From Aggregicoccus sp. 17bor-14 (lineage in GTDB: Bacteria > Myxococcota > Myxococcia > Myxococcales > Myxococcaceae), in contig NZ_VJZZ01000012.1 of NCBI RefSeq assembly GCF_009659535.1, positions 186,001 through 250,000 on the forward strand: a DNA stretch of 64,000 bases. Direction: 5' to 3'. The notes below the pieces were generated by a model that saw only the letters and a program-made list of their open reading frames with translations, was not told where the DNA came from and ran no database searches. The position numbers were made by a program, and so were the translations under genes. Positions within the stretch are counted from its first letter, which is position 1; every line of letters starts with the position of its first letter. This document shows positions 17,086 to 24,937 of the stretch, piece by piece.

Positions 17086-17904
17086 ATGCTCCCGCGCTCC
17101 CTGTACTCCCTCGCCCTCGCGCTGCTGCTCTCCCTCGTGATGCTCGCTCCCGGAGGCGCGCGGGCCCAGGCCGCGGGCGCTGCCAAGACGGCCGCGGGGC
17201 GATGCGGAGCCCAGAACTGGACCTGCGTGGCGCTGTGCGTGGACCGCAAGTGCAGCAACGAGTGCCTCGCCACCGGGTGCGAGCGCACGCTCGCGACGCT
17301 CAAGAAGTGCACGGCGCAGAAGGGCTGCCCCTCGGACGACCCGAACTGCAGCGAGCAGCGCTGCCGGCCCCTGTGCCAGAAGTCCTTCGAGCCGGCGCCG
17401 CCCAGCCCCCAGAAGGAGCAGCCCGACCCGTGCGCGAGCCTCGCCCTGAAGGGGCCTCCGCCGGAGGACAAGTACGTGGGGAACTGGGTGCTGCAGGCCG
17501 CGAGCCTCCCGCCGCGCACCGAGACCGACCGCGTGGCGAGCGACCCGGACGTGCGCGCGGACTTCGACCTCTCGCTGGAGGTGACCCCCACGGGCTGCTT
17601 CGTGCTGCGCACCCCGCTCGACGACGCGACGCTGGGGCGCGGCAACTCGCTCGAGGTGCGCGCGTGGGGCATCTTCGACACGACGAAGCGCAAGCACCAC
17701 GTGCTGCTGGTGGGCCGCGGCGGCCAGGCCGTGGGCGCGGTGTGCGGCGACCGGCGCGTCATCCCGCTCAACCACGAGAAGTTCAACGTGACCTCGTACG
17801 AGCTGAAGATGGAGGACGGCTTCCTCATCCTCACCGGCGAGACCGCGGCGAAGCAGGTGTTCCAGTTCGAGAAGCAGAAGGGCCCGGAGTCGGTGCCGCG
17901 CTAG
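17086..17904 (+). CDS. Exported Cys-rich protein of unknown function
   Basis: I chose ATG 17086 because it gives a clean signal peptide (MLPRSLYSLALALLLSLVML, cleavage near ARA-QA); a longer in-frame reading from upstream is out of character with a secreted protein. The product is 272 residues. A segment of about 70 residues contains 12 cysteines in a spaced pattern (CGAQNWTC, CVDRKCSNEC, CTAQKGC, CSEQRC, CQK), suggesting a disulphide-knotted module. After a Pro-rich stretch there is a beta-rich C-terminal domain (GNWVLQAASLPPR to FDLSLEVTPTGCFVLRTPL and HHVLLVGRGGQAVG) that looks lipocalin-like in length and strand pattern. I do not recognise the family. Confidence 0.7.
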   Translation: MLPRSLYSLALALLLSLVMLAPGGARAQAAGAAKTAAGRCGAQNWTCVALCVDRKCSNECLATGCERTLATLKKCTAQKGCPSDDPNCSEQRCRPLCQKSFEPAPPSPQKEQPDPCASLALKGPPPEDKYVGNWVLQAASLPPRTETDRVASDPDVRADFDLSLEVTPTGCFVLRTPLDDATLGRGNSLEVRAWGIFDTTKRKHHVLLVGRGGQAVGAVCGDRRVIPLNHEKFNVTSYELKMEDGFLILTGETAAKQVFQFEKQKGPESVPR

Positions 17905-18046
17905 CGTCCCGCAGCGCCCTGCTGGAAGTTTTCCGCGCGCTTGCGCGAAGTGCGCTGTGTGCCGCACCCCGCAGCCTTGAGGCCTACCCGCACGCCATGG
18001 GTACGGTGTCTCCCCTGAATCGACGGATTCGACGGAGGAGCACGCG

Positions 18047-18964
18047 ATGGCGGACACGGAGTACGGCATGTCGGAGCGGCGCAGCGGAGGCGGGGCGATG
18101 CCCTGGGTGCTGCTGGTCGGGGTGGTGGCGCTCGCGGGCGCGCTCGGCTACTTCGGCTTCGAGGCCTACTCGGCGCAGCGCTCGGCGCACGACACCGCGG
18201 AGAAGCTGAACCGGGAGCTGGAGGCGAAGGTGGCCGAGCTGGACGCCACGCGCGCGGGCCAGGCCGAGCGGCTCAAGCAGCTGGAGGCGCAAGGGGTGAG
18301 CCTCGCCTCCGAGCGCGCCGCGCTCGCCGCCCAGGTGCAGGAGAAGGACGCGCAGCTGGAGGCGCTGCAGGCGACCTACTCGAGCCTCGAGGAGAAGATG
18401 AAGGCGGAGATCAAGGACGGGGAGATCCGCCTCACCCAGGCCAACGGCCGGCTGCAGGTGGACCTGGTGGACAAGGTGCTCTTCGCCTCGGGCGAGGCGG
18501 CGCTCTCCCCGCGCGGCGAGGAGGTGCTCGCGCGCCTGGGCACGGTGCTCGAGGGCGTGAAGGACCGCGACATCCAGGTCTCCGGCCACACCGACGACAG
18601 CCCGCCGAGCGACAAGCTCAAGGCCATCTACCCCACCAACTGGGAGCTCTCGGTGGCGCGCGCGGTGAACGTGGTGCGCTTCCTCGGCGAGAAGGCCGGC
18701 GTGCCGCAGCGGCGGCTCGTGGCGACGGGGCACGGCGAGTACGAGCCGGTGGCCTCCAACGCGACGCCGCAGGGCCGCGCGCGCAACCGCCGCATCGAGA
18801 TCCTGCTCACCCCCGAGGTGGCGGCGCAGCCCGCGCCCCAGGTCGCGCGCGCCGCTGCGCCGGCCCCGGCCGTGAAGCAGGCCTCGGCGGTGAAGCCTGC
18901 GAGCGCGCCGGCGAAGAAGGCGGTGGTGAAGGCCGCGAGCGGCACCGCCCCGCGCAAGCACTAG
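18047..18964 (+). CDS. OmpA/MotB-domain envelope protein with coiled coil
   Basis: A strong GGAGGAG ribosome site precedes ATG 18047. The 305-residue product has a short cytoplasmic N-terminus, one TM segment (about 18-38), a Glu/Lys/Ala-rich coiled coil (about 48-120), and an OmpA C-terminal peptidoglycan-binding domain (about 135-265). That domain has the expected FASGEAALSPRG, VSGHTDDSPPS and NRRIEILL motifs. A low-complexity Ala/Lys/Pro tail ends the protein. It should anchor the inner membrane to the cell wall. It lacks the MotB plug signature and MotA is not adjacent, so a stator role is not supported. Confidence 0.85.
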   Translation: MADTEYGMSERRSGGGAMPWVLLVGVVALAGALGYFGFEAYSAQRSAHDTAEKLNRELEAKVAELDATRAGQAERLKQLEAQGVSLASERAALAAQVQEKDAQLEALQATYSSLEEKMKAEIKDGEIRLTQANGRLQVDLVDKVLFASGEAALSPRGEEVLARLGTVLEGVKDRDIQVSGHTDDSPPSDKLKAIYPTNWELSVARAVNVVRFLGEKAGVPQRRLVATGHGEYEPVASNATPQGRARNRRIEILLTPEVAAQPAPQVARAAAPAPAVKQASAVKPASAPAKKAVVKAASGTAPRKH

Positions 18965-19000
18965 GGCGTCACTCCTGGGCGGGGCGGGGGGGAGAGCCCT

Positions 19001-19417
19001 CTACCCCGTCACCGTGACGCTCACGCGCCTCCGGTGCGCCGCCGTGCGGTGCTCCCACAGGTACACGCCCTGCCAGGTGCCCAGGTCGCACCGGCCCTCG
19101 CGCACGGGCAGGCCGAGCGAGTTGCCGGTGAGCACGGCGCGCACGTGGCTGGGCATGTCGTCGGGGCCTTCGGCGTCGTGGCGGAAGAGCGGGTCTCCGT
19201 CCTTCACCAGCCGCGCGAAGAAGGCCTCGAGGTCCCGCTGCACGTCCGGGTCGGCGTTCTCGCACAGCAGCAGCGAGGCGCTGGTGTGGTGCAGGAACAC
19301 GGTGCACAGCCCGGTGGCGATGCCGCTCGCGCGCACGGCGGCCTGCACCTCGCGGGTGAGATCGTGGAAGCCGCGGCCCCGGGTGGCCACGCTCAGCTCA
19401 CTCGCGTGGCAGCTCAC
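19001..19417 (-). CDS. YjbQ/UPF0047 family protein
   Basis: A GTG start at 19417 yields 138 residues, the usual size of this family. The conserved motif FLHHTSASLLLCENADPDV and the later DDMPSHVRAVLTGNSLGLPV plus GTWQGVYLWEHR are diagnostic of UPF0047/YjbQ. Family members were reported to complement thiamine phosphate synthase loss, although the physiological reaction is unsettled. The start codon overlaps the stop of the upstream esterase gene (GTGA), so the two are translationally coupled. Confidence 0.9.
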   Translation of the reverse strand: MSCHASELSVATRGRGFHDLTREVQAAVRASGIATGLCTVFLHHTSASLLLCENADPDVQRDLEAFFARLVKDGDPLFRHDAEGPDDMPSHVRAVLTGNSLGLPVREGRCDLGTWQGVYLWEHRTAAHRRRVSVTVTG

Positions 19418-20142
19418 GGCCGCTCCACGCGCTGCGCGAGGAAGGCGGCGAGCCCCTCGAGCACCTCGGGGAAGATCGTGTGCGGCCCGTCGAAGGGGAC
19501 GAACTGCACGGGCATCCCGGCGGCCTCGAGCAGGTGGCGCAGCGCCTCGCCGCGGGCGAAGGGCAGGATGTCGTCGTACTGACCGTGGGACTGGAACACG
19601 GGCAGGCCGCGGCGCCGCTCGGCGCGGGCGCTCCAGTCCGACTTCGTGATGAGGATGCCGGAGAGGATGGCGAGCGCGGCGGGCGGCTCCTCGAGGCGCA
19701 GGGCGAGGTCGGTGGCGAGCATCGCCCCCTGGCTGAAGCCGCCGAGCACGATGCGCCCCAGGGGCAGCTTCATCCCGCGGCTCACCGCCTCCACGCAGCT
19801 GAGCAGCGCGCGGCGCGCGGGCGCGAGCCCCTCCACCACCGCGTCCGCGTAGCGCTCCCAGTCGCGCTCGCCGAACTGGAACACCTCCGGGGGCAGGCGC
19901 CACCACGCCCGCGCGCCTGGCATTCCCTCGAGCTGCAGGGGTGCGGCGGGAAAGACGAAGCGCACGCTGCCAGCAAGCGCGGGGGCCTGCGCGAGCAGCT
20001 CCGCGGCGAGCGGGACGAGGTCCTCGGCGGGAGCGCCGAAGCCGTGGCAGAGGACGACGGCGAGCCGCGGGGCGCTGCCCTCGGGGAGGGCATCCACCAC
20101 CTGGCACTGCAGCTCTCCGAGCTGGGTCACGAGTCGAGGCAT
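19414..20142 (-). CDS. Phospholipase/carboxylesterase-family alpha/beta hydrolase
   Basis: This 242-residue protein has the family fold and a complete triad: nucleophile in GGFSQGAMLA, Asp in HGQYDDILPF and His in FDGPHTIF. The oxyanion region reads LCHGFGAPAEDL. It belongs to the acyl-protein thioesterase/carboxylesterase group, which hydrolyses short acyl esters or thioesters. No signal peptide is present, so it is probably cytoplasmic. Its stop codon overlaps the GTG start of the YjbQ gene. It is divergent from the PilZ gene with 60 bp between starts. Confidence 0.88.
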   Translation of the reverse strand: MPRLVTQLGELQCQVVDALPEGSAPRLAVVLCHGFGAPAEDLVPLAAELLAQAPALAGSVRFVFPAAPLQLEGMPGARAWWRLPPEVFQFGERDWERYADAVVEGLAPARRALLSCVEAVSRGMKLPLGRIVLGGFSQGAMLATDLALRLEEPPAALAILSGILITKSDWSARAERRRGLPVFQSHGQYDDILPFARGEALRHLLEAAGMPVQFVPFDGPHTIFPEVLEGLAAFLAQRVERP

Positions 20143-20185
20143 GGTGTACCTGAGGGTAGGGCGGCGCGGGCGGTGGGGCCAGTGC

Positions 20186-20194
20186 TGTTAGGGT
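20186..20194 (+). promoter_or_regulatory. Extended -10-like element TGTTAGGGT before the PilZ gene
   Basis: TGT-TAGGGT ends 8 nt before ATG 20203, so a transcript would begin at or within a base or two of the start codon. No Shine-Dalgarno sequence lies between them. Confidence 0.35.
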
Positions 20195-20202
20195 GCCCGG
20201 CC

Positions 20203-20892
20203 ATGAGCCGCAAGAGACGGCAGTACGCCCGCGTGCGGGCGCAGAGCCTCGTCGCGCACCTGCACCTGGACGGCAAGCTGGTGGGCGGCGGCCCGGTGGA
20301 GAACATCTCCGCGGGCGGCCTGCTCGTGCGCACCGGGCAGCAGCTGCCGGAGGGCGCCGAGCTGCAGCTGGACCTCGTGCGGCCCGGGATGAAGAAGCCC
20401 TTCCGGCTCGCGGGCCATGTGGTGGGCGGCGGCGGGCCGAGCGGCACCCCGCCCGCGCTGCGCATCGCGTTCGAGCTGGGCTCGGACCTCCCGGCGGCGC
20501 GCCTGCACGGGCTGCTCCACGAGCTGGGGCTGCGCGAGACGGTGGAGCCGCCCGCAGCACCCCCGCCGCAGGCGCCTCCCGCTCCCGCCATCCTGCGCCA
20601 GGCGGCTTCCGCGCCGGCGGCGACCGCCGCGCCGCTGCCTCCGCGCGCTGCCGCGCTCCCGGTCCCGGTGCTGGCGCCGCGGCCCGTGCTGCTGCCCGCG
20701 CCGGCCGCGCTCACGCCGTGGGCGCCCCCGGCGGCCGCGGCCTCCGTGGCCCGGGAGCCGGAGGCCGCCCTCTCGCTGCAGCAGCAGGTGCAGGAGCTGC
20801 AGCAGCAGCTGCGGACGGCGCGCGCCCAGCTCGAGCGGCACGAGCGCGAGCTCGCGGCGCTGCGCGCGGAGCTCCGCGGCCCGCGCCAGTAG
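20203..20892 (+). CDS. PilZ-domain protein with Pro/Ala linker and C-terminal coiled coil
   Basis: ATG 20203 gives 229 residues. The N-terminal ~105 residues form a PilZ domain with the cyclic-di-GMP motifs in place: an Arg-rich start (KRRQYARVRA) and NISAGGLLV, the [D/N]xSxxG signature. A low-complexity Pro/Ala segment (about 110-180) connects to a Gln/Leu-rich coiled coil (LQQQVQELQQQLRTARAQL) that ends the protein. It is probably a cytoplasmic c-di-GMP receptor that passes the signal through oligomerisation or partner binding. Confidence 0.88.
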   Translation: MSRKRRQYARVRAQSLVAHLHLDGKLVGGGPVENISAGGLLVRTGQQLPEGAELQLDLVRPGMKKPFRLAGHVVGGGGPSGTPPALRIAFELGSDLPAARLHGLLHELGLRETVEPPAAPPPQAPPAPAILRQAASAPAATAAPLPPRAAALPVPVLAPRPVLLPAPAALTPWAPPAAAASVAREPEAALSLQQQVQELQQQLRTARAQLERHERELAALRAELRGPRQ

Positions 20893-21006
20893 TCCCCCTC
20901 CGAGGAGCGGAGTCCCCCCACGAGGGATCGCCCGCGCCCGGCGATGGCAGAAAACGTGGGAACGCTGTCGTTGTCCCCACCCCACTGGGAGCGGCATGGT
21001 GCCGCC

Positions 21007-22056
21007 ATGTCCCCGCGAGCCTCCCCGCTGCGCAAGTCTCCCCGCCCCACCGCGCGGCCTCCCCGCACGCGGCGCGTGGCGATGCTGGCCTTCCCGGACG
21101 TGCAGATGCTGGACGTGATGGGGCCGCTGGAGGTGTTCGCGCGCGCCTCGCGCCTGCTGCAGGAGCAGGGCCTGCGCGAGGACGACGCGTACCAGGTGGA
21201 GATCCTCGGGCTCGAGCCCGGCCCCTTCACGGCGTCCTCCGGGCTGCGGCTGCACGCGGACCGCGGCTACGCGCAGGTGGGGCGCGGGCTGGACACCCTG
21301 CTCGTCGCGGGAGGGCGGGGCACGGAGCGCTACTGCGCCCACCCTCCGCTGCTGCGCTGGCTGCGCCGCCAGGCGGGCCTCGTGCGCAGGCTCGCCTCGG
21401 TGTGCACCGGCGCCTTCTTCCTCGCCGAGGCGGGGCTGCTCGAGGGCCGCAGCGCCACCACCCACTGGGCCTGGTGCGACGCCTTCGCGCGCCGCTTCCC
21501 GCGCATCCGCCTGGAGCCGGACCGCATCTTCGTGAAGCAGGGCGCGCTCTACACCACCGCGGGCGTCACCGCGGGGATGGACCTGGCGCTCGCGCTGGTG
21601 GAGGAGGACCACGGGCGCGAGCTGGCGCTGGAGACGGCGCGGGCCCTGGTGATGTTCCTGCGCCGCCCTGGCGGCCAGGCGCAGTTCAGCGCGCAGCTCG
21701 CGGTGCAGCTCGCCGAGCAGGAGCCGCTGCGCGAGCTGCAGGGCTACATCCAGGACCATCCGCGCGCGGACCTCAGCGTGCCCACGCTCGCGCGGCGGGT
21801 GGCGATGAGCCCGCGCAACTTCGCCCGCGTCTTCACGCGCGAGGTGGGCATGACCCCGGCGCGCTTCGTCACCTCCACGCGCGTGGAGACGGCGCGCCGC
21901 CTGCTCGAGGAGTCCTCCGAGAGCCTCGAGGCGGTGTGCGCCCTGAGCGGGCTGGGCACGCCCGAGGCCATGCGCCGCGCCTTCCTCCACAAGCTGGGCA
22001 TCCCGCCCGGCCGCTACCGCGAGCGCTTCCACCCGCACGCCGCTTCCACTCCCTGA
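21007..22056 (+). CDS. GlxA-type AraC-family transcriptional regulator (DJ-1/PfpI plus HTH)
   Basis: Starting at ATG 21007 gives 349 residues; an in-frame ATG 63 bp upstream is possible but adds only a non-conserved tail. The N-terminal half is a DJ-1/PfpI domain (FPDVQMLDVMGPLEVF, LLVAGGRGTER) with the nucleophile-elbow Cys in SVCTGAFFLAEAGLL. The C-terminal ~100 residues are a double AraC HTH (LARRVAMSPRNFARVF and LSGLGTPEAMRRAF). Such regulators control catabolic or stress genes through a ligand bound by the PfpI domain. Thirteen bp downstream lies a secreted protein with a homologous PfpI domain, probably in the same operon. Confidence 0.9.
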   Translation: MSPRASPLRKSPRPTARPPRTRRVAMLAFPDVQMLDVMGPLEVFARASRLLQEQGLREDDAYQVEILGLEPGPFTASSGLRLHADRGYAQVGRGLDTLLVAGGRGTERYCAHPPLLRWLRRQAGLVRRLASVCTGAFFLAEAGLLEGRSATTHWAWCDAFARRFPRIRLEPDRIFVKQGALYTTAGVTAGMDLALALVEEDHGRELALETARALVMFLRRPGGQAQFSAQLAVQLAEQEPLRELQGYIQDHPRADLSVPTLARRVAMSPRNFARVFTREVGMTPARFVTSTRVETARRLLEESSESLEAVCALSGLGTPEAMRRAFLHKLGIPPGRYRERFHPHAASTP

Positions 22057-22069
22057 CACCGGAGCCCTC

Positions 22070-23209
22070 ATGAGAGCCCCCACGAGAATCCCTCGCCTCT
22101 TGCTGCTCACCCTCGCCCTCGTCTCGGGCCTTGCCTGGGCCGCGGAGCCCGCCGCGCAGCACGCGAAGCACTACGTGTGCCCGCCCTGCAAACACCCCTG
22201 TGACGACAAGGTGCACGACACGCCGGGCACCTGCCCCGACTGCGGCATGAAGCTGGTGGAGCGGCCGGACGCGGCGGAGCAGACCCCGGCGCCGGCGCGC
22301 AAGAAGGTCGCCATCCTCCTCTTCGACGGCGTGGAGATCATCGACTCCATGGGCCCCTACGAGGTGTTCGGCGGCGCGGACTACGACGTGTACACGGTGG
22401 CGGAGACGCGCGCGCCGCTCACCACGGCGATGGGCCAGACGCTGGTGCCCCGCTACGCCTTCGCGGAGGCCCCGCAGGCGGACGTCGTCGTGGTGCCCGG
22501 CGGCGGGGTGACGGAGGCGCAGCACCGCGCGCCCATCCTCGCGTGGGTGAAGCAGCAGAGCACCCGCGTGCAGCAGCTGATGTCGGTGTGCAACGGGGCC
22601 TTCATCCTGGCGAACGCGGGGCTCTTGGACGGGCTCAGTGCGACCACCACGGCGGGCAACCTGAAGCGGCTGCAGGCCCTGTTCCCCGAGGTGAAGGTGG
22701 TGGACGACCAGCGCGTGGTGGACAACGGCCGCATCGTCACCACCGCCGGGCTCTCGGCCGGCATCGACGGCGCGCTGCACGTGGTGGAGAAGCTGAGTGG
22801 CCGCGGGCTCGCGCAGCAGGTGGCGCTCAACGGCGAGTACGACTGGCGCCCGCGCACCCCCTTCGTGCGCGCCGCGCTCGCCGACCGCCTCATCCCGCCG
22901 GTGGACGTGAGCGCGCTGGGGGACTGGAGCGTCGCGAGCACCGAGGGGGACACCGGGCGCTGGGAGCTGGTGCTCGAGGGGCGCTCGGCCCTGGGGGCGC
23001 CGCAGCTGATGGCGAAGCTGGGCGAGGCGCTCCAGTCCGCGGGCACGTGGACGCGGGCGGAGGGCAGCGCGGCCTCCGCGTCGCGCAGCGAGTGGCGCTT
23101 CCGCGGGCGCAAGGGCGAGCCCTGGAGCGGCGTGCTCACGCTGAAGCCCGGCGCCGCGGGCCAGTACACGGTGACGCTCGCCATCGCGCGGGCGGGGCAG
23201 GGCGCCTGA
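22070..23209 (+). CDS. Exported DJ-1/PfpI protein with heavy-metal-binding domain
   Basis: This 379-residue protein has a Sec signal peptide ([20 protein letters not shown], cleavage near AWA-AE). Next comes a small Cys-rich module ([12 protein letters not shown] and [10 protein letters not shown]) of the type found at the front of CusB/CopA-like heavy-metal proteins. A complete DJ-1/PfpI domain follows ([30 protein letters not shown], Cys in [17 protein letters not shown]). The C-terminal ~120 residues look like a separate beta-rich domain ([16 protein letters not shown]). Export of a PfpI domain fused to a metal-binding module is unusual. It might act in periplasmic metal or thiol stress, with the adjacent GlxA-like regulator as its transcriptional counterpart. 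That link is inferred. Confidence 0.82.
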   Translation: MRAPTRIPRLLLLTLALVSGLAWAAEPAAQHAKHYVCPPCKHPCDDKVHDTPGTCPDCGMKLVERPDAAEQTPAPARKKVAILLFDGVEIIDSMGPYEVFGGADYDVYTVAETRAPLTTAMGQTLVPRYAFAEAPQADVVVVPGGGVTEAQHRAPILAWVKQQSTRVQQLMSVCNGAFILANAGLLDGLSATTTAGNLKRLQALFPEVKVVDDQRVVDNGRIVTTAGLSAGIDGALHVVEKLSGRGLAQQVALNGEYDWRPRTPFVRAALADRLIPPVDVSALGDWSVASTEGDTGRWELVLEGRSALGAPQLMAKLGEALQSAGTWTRAEGSAASASRSEWRFRGRKGEPWSGVLTLKPGAAGQYTVTLAIARAGQGA

Positions 23210-23243
23210 CGTCGGCGGGGCGCCCGTGCGATGCTCGGGCGCC

Positions 23244-23843
23244 ATGGTGCTCAAGATCGTCCAGTGCGGGGAGCCCGTGCTGCGCCAGCGCGCGCGCGAG
23301 CTCTCGGCCGAAGAGGTGCAGTCCCCCGCGGTGCAGCAGCTCATCGCGCTGATGCGCGACACGATGCGCGATGCGCCCGGGGTGGGGCTCGCCGCGCCGC
23401 AGGTGGGCGTGGACGTGCGGCTCGTGGTCATCGAGGACCGCGCGGAGTACCAGGCGGGGCTCGGCGCCGGGGAGCTCGCGGCGCGCGAGCGCGAGCCGGT
23501 GCCCTTCCACGTGCTGGTGAACCCGCGGCTCACCGTGGAGGACGCGACGCCGGTGGAGTTCTTCGAGGGCTGCCTCAGCGTGAGCGGCTTCGCGGCGCTG
23601 GTGGCGCGCGCCCGCGGCGTGCGGGTGGACGCCCTGGACGAGCAGGGCCGCCCCTTCAGCCGCAGCGCCCGCGGCTGGTACGCGCGCATCCTGCAGCACG
23701 AGGTGGACCACCTGGACGGCGCGCTCTACCTCGACCGCATGCAGCCGCGCACCTTCAGCACGCTGGAGAACCAGCGCCGGCACTGGCTCGGCCAGAGCGC
23801 CGAGCAGCTTCGCGCGGCGCTGCGCCTTCCGGAGCCGCGCTAG
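23244..23843 (+). CDS. def: Peptide deformylase
   Basis: ATG 23244 is used rather than a GTG 18 bp upstream because [13 protein letters not shown] matches the family start; the product is 199 residues. All three metal/active-site motifs are intact: GVGLAAPQ (46-53), EGCLS (108-112, metal Cys110) and QHEVDHLDG (His152, Glu153, His156). It removes the formyl group from nascent N-termini. An extra loop rich in Ala/Glu (about 66-85) sits between motifs 1 and 2, as in some longer deformylases. No methionyl-tRNA formyltransferase gene is adjacent, so this may be a second copy in the genome. Confidence 0.95.
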   Translation: MVLKIVQCGEPVLRQRARELSAEEVQSPAVQQLIALMRDTMRDAPGVGLAAPQVGVDVRLVVIEDRAEYQAGLGAGELAAREREPVPFHVLVNPRLTVEDATPVEFFEGCLSVSGFAALVARARGVRVDALDEQGRPFSRSARGWYARILQHEVDHLDGALYLDRMQPRTFSTLENQRRHWLGQSAEQLRAALRLPEPR

Positions 23844-23850
23844 GGCGCCC

Positions 23851-24147
23851 TCAGCGCGGCCCCAGCGTCTTCACCAGCTTGTTGTACACGCCCATCACCA
23901 GCAGGGGCGTGACCCACAGGCCCACGAAGCGCGCCACGCGCGGCCGCTGGGCCACCTCGAGCCCGAGCGAGCTCGCCATGGCGCACAGGCTCGCGAAGAG
24001 GAAGTAGTGCGAGGGCACCTTGGCCGTCTGCTGCTCGAGCAGGCGGGTGAAGGAGTCCTCCACGTGCTCGGCGCGCACGACGGGGGGCGCCACGTAGTCC
24101 TTCACGTAGTCCTGCTTCGAGGCCTCACTGGCGGGGTTGACGTCCAT
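23851..24147 (-). CDS. Small predicted membrane protein
   Basis: ATG 24147 has a GGGAGAGAG ribosome site upstream and gives 98 residues; longer readings overlap the divergent gene. Two hydrophobic helices are visible (HYFLFASLCAMASSLGLEV and FVGLWVTPLLVMGVYNKLV), with an acidic N-terminal half (SKQDYVKDYVAPPVV). I do not recognise the family. It is divergent from the DUF1990-like pair, which may link them functionally. Confidence 0.6.
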   Translation of the reverse strand: MDVNPASEASKQDYVKDYVAPPVVRAEHVEDSFTRLLEQQTAKVPSHYFLFASLCAMASSLGLEVAQRPRVARFVGLWVTPLLVMGVYNKLVKTLGPR

Positions 24148-24259
24148 CGGTCTGCTCTCTCCCTGGGCAGGCAAGGTGGCTGCGCCGCGGTGCCGCTGCG
24201 CCATGCAGCGCGCCCGGGCGGTCCCCATCATGGTGGGGTCGACCAACCGAAAGGGCGAG

Positions 24260-24931
24260 ATGCAGGGCACCACATCCGCCACCGAGAAGGTGGCCGAGAA
24301 GGTCAACCAGGCGAAGGAGGCGGCCGAGGAGAAGGTCGAGCAGGCAGCCGAGCTGCTGCTGCCCGACCAGGGCTCGGGCCCGCTGCTGCAGCGCGACTAC
24401 TGGGCGGTCATCCAGAACAGCCAGCGCTCGCCCTCGCAGCTGATGGAGTGGGTGGCGCGGCGCTTCCCCGAGTTCGCGCCGAAGGAGCTGTGCGTCTTCG
24501 AGCGCTCGGATCCCGAGCGCGAGGGCGAGCCGGTGGAGGAGGGCGAGGAGCTGCACGTGAAGATCCAGGGCGCGGGCACCTTCCAGGTGCGCTGCATCCA
24601 CAAGGACGCCCAGAGCCTCACGCTCGCCACGCTGCCCGGGCACCCCGAGGCGGGCCGCATCACCTTCGGCGCCTACCGCAACGAGCAGCGCGACGTCATC
24701 TTCCACATCCGCAGCCGCGCGCGCTCCGGCTCCACCTTCCACTACGTGGGCTTCGTGGCGGGCGGCGAGGCGATGCAGACCAACACCTGGACGGAGTTCG
24801 TGCTGCGCGCGGCGGTGAGCGCAGGGGAGGGCGTGGTGGGCGCCATCCACGCGGACACCACCGAGCTGCAGGGCGAGCCGGACGACGGCGACCCGGAGCA
24901 CGGGCCCACCTTCGTGGCGAAGGGAGACTGA
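24260..24931 (+). CDS. DUF1990-like protein with amphipathic N-terminal helix
   Basis: I prefer ATG 24260, which has AAGGG five bases upstream, over ATG 24230; the product is 223 residues. It opens with an Ala/Glu/Lys helix (SATEKVAEKVNQAKEAAEEK) like those of stress-associated apolipoprotein-like proteins. The rest is a beta-rich domain with LATLPGHPEAGRITFGAYRN and DVIFHIRSRARSGS, which resembles the DUF1990 family pattern. No catalytic residues are apparent. The next gene begins 6 bp downstream and carries a related domain, so the two are an operon and perhaps a complex. Confidence 0.6.
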   Translation: MQGTTSATEKVAEKVNQAKEAAEEKVEQAAELLLPDQGSGPLLQRDYWAVIQNSQRSPSQLMEWVARRFPEFAPKELCVFERSDPEREGEPVEEGEELHVKIQGAGTFQVRCIHKDAQSLTLATLPGHPEAGRITFGAYRNEQRDVIFHIRSRARSGSTFHYVGFVAGGEAMQTNTWTEFVLRAAVSAGEGVVGAIHADTTELQGEPDDGDPEHGPTFVAKGD

Positions 24932-24937
24932 GAGCGC

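Noticed and set aside
18047-18964. MotB-like flagellar stator role for the OmpA-domain protein.
   Set aside because: It lacks the MotB plug and Asp-containing TM motif, and no MotA gene is adjacent.
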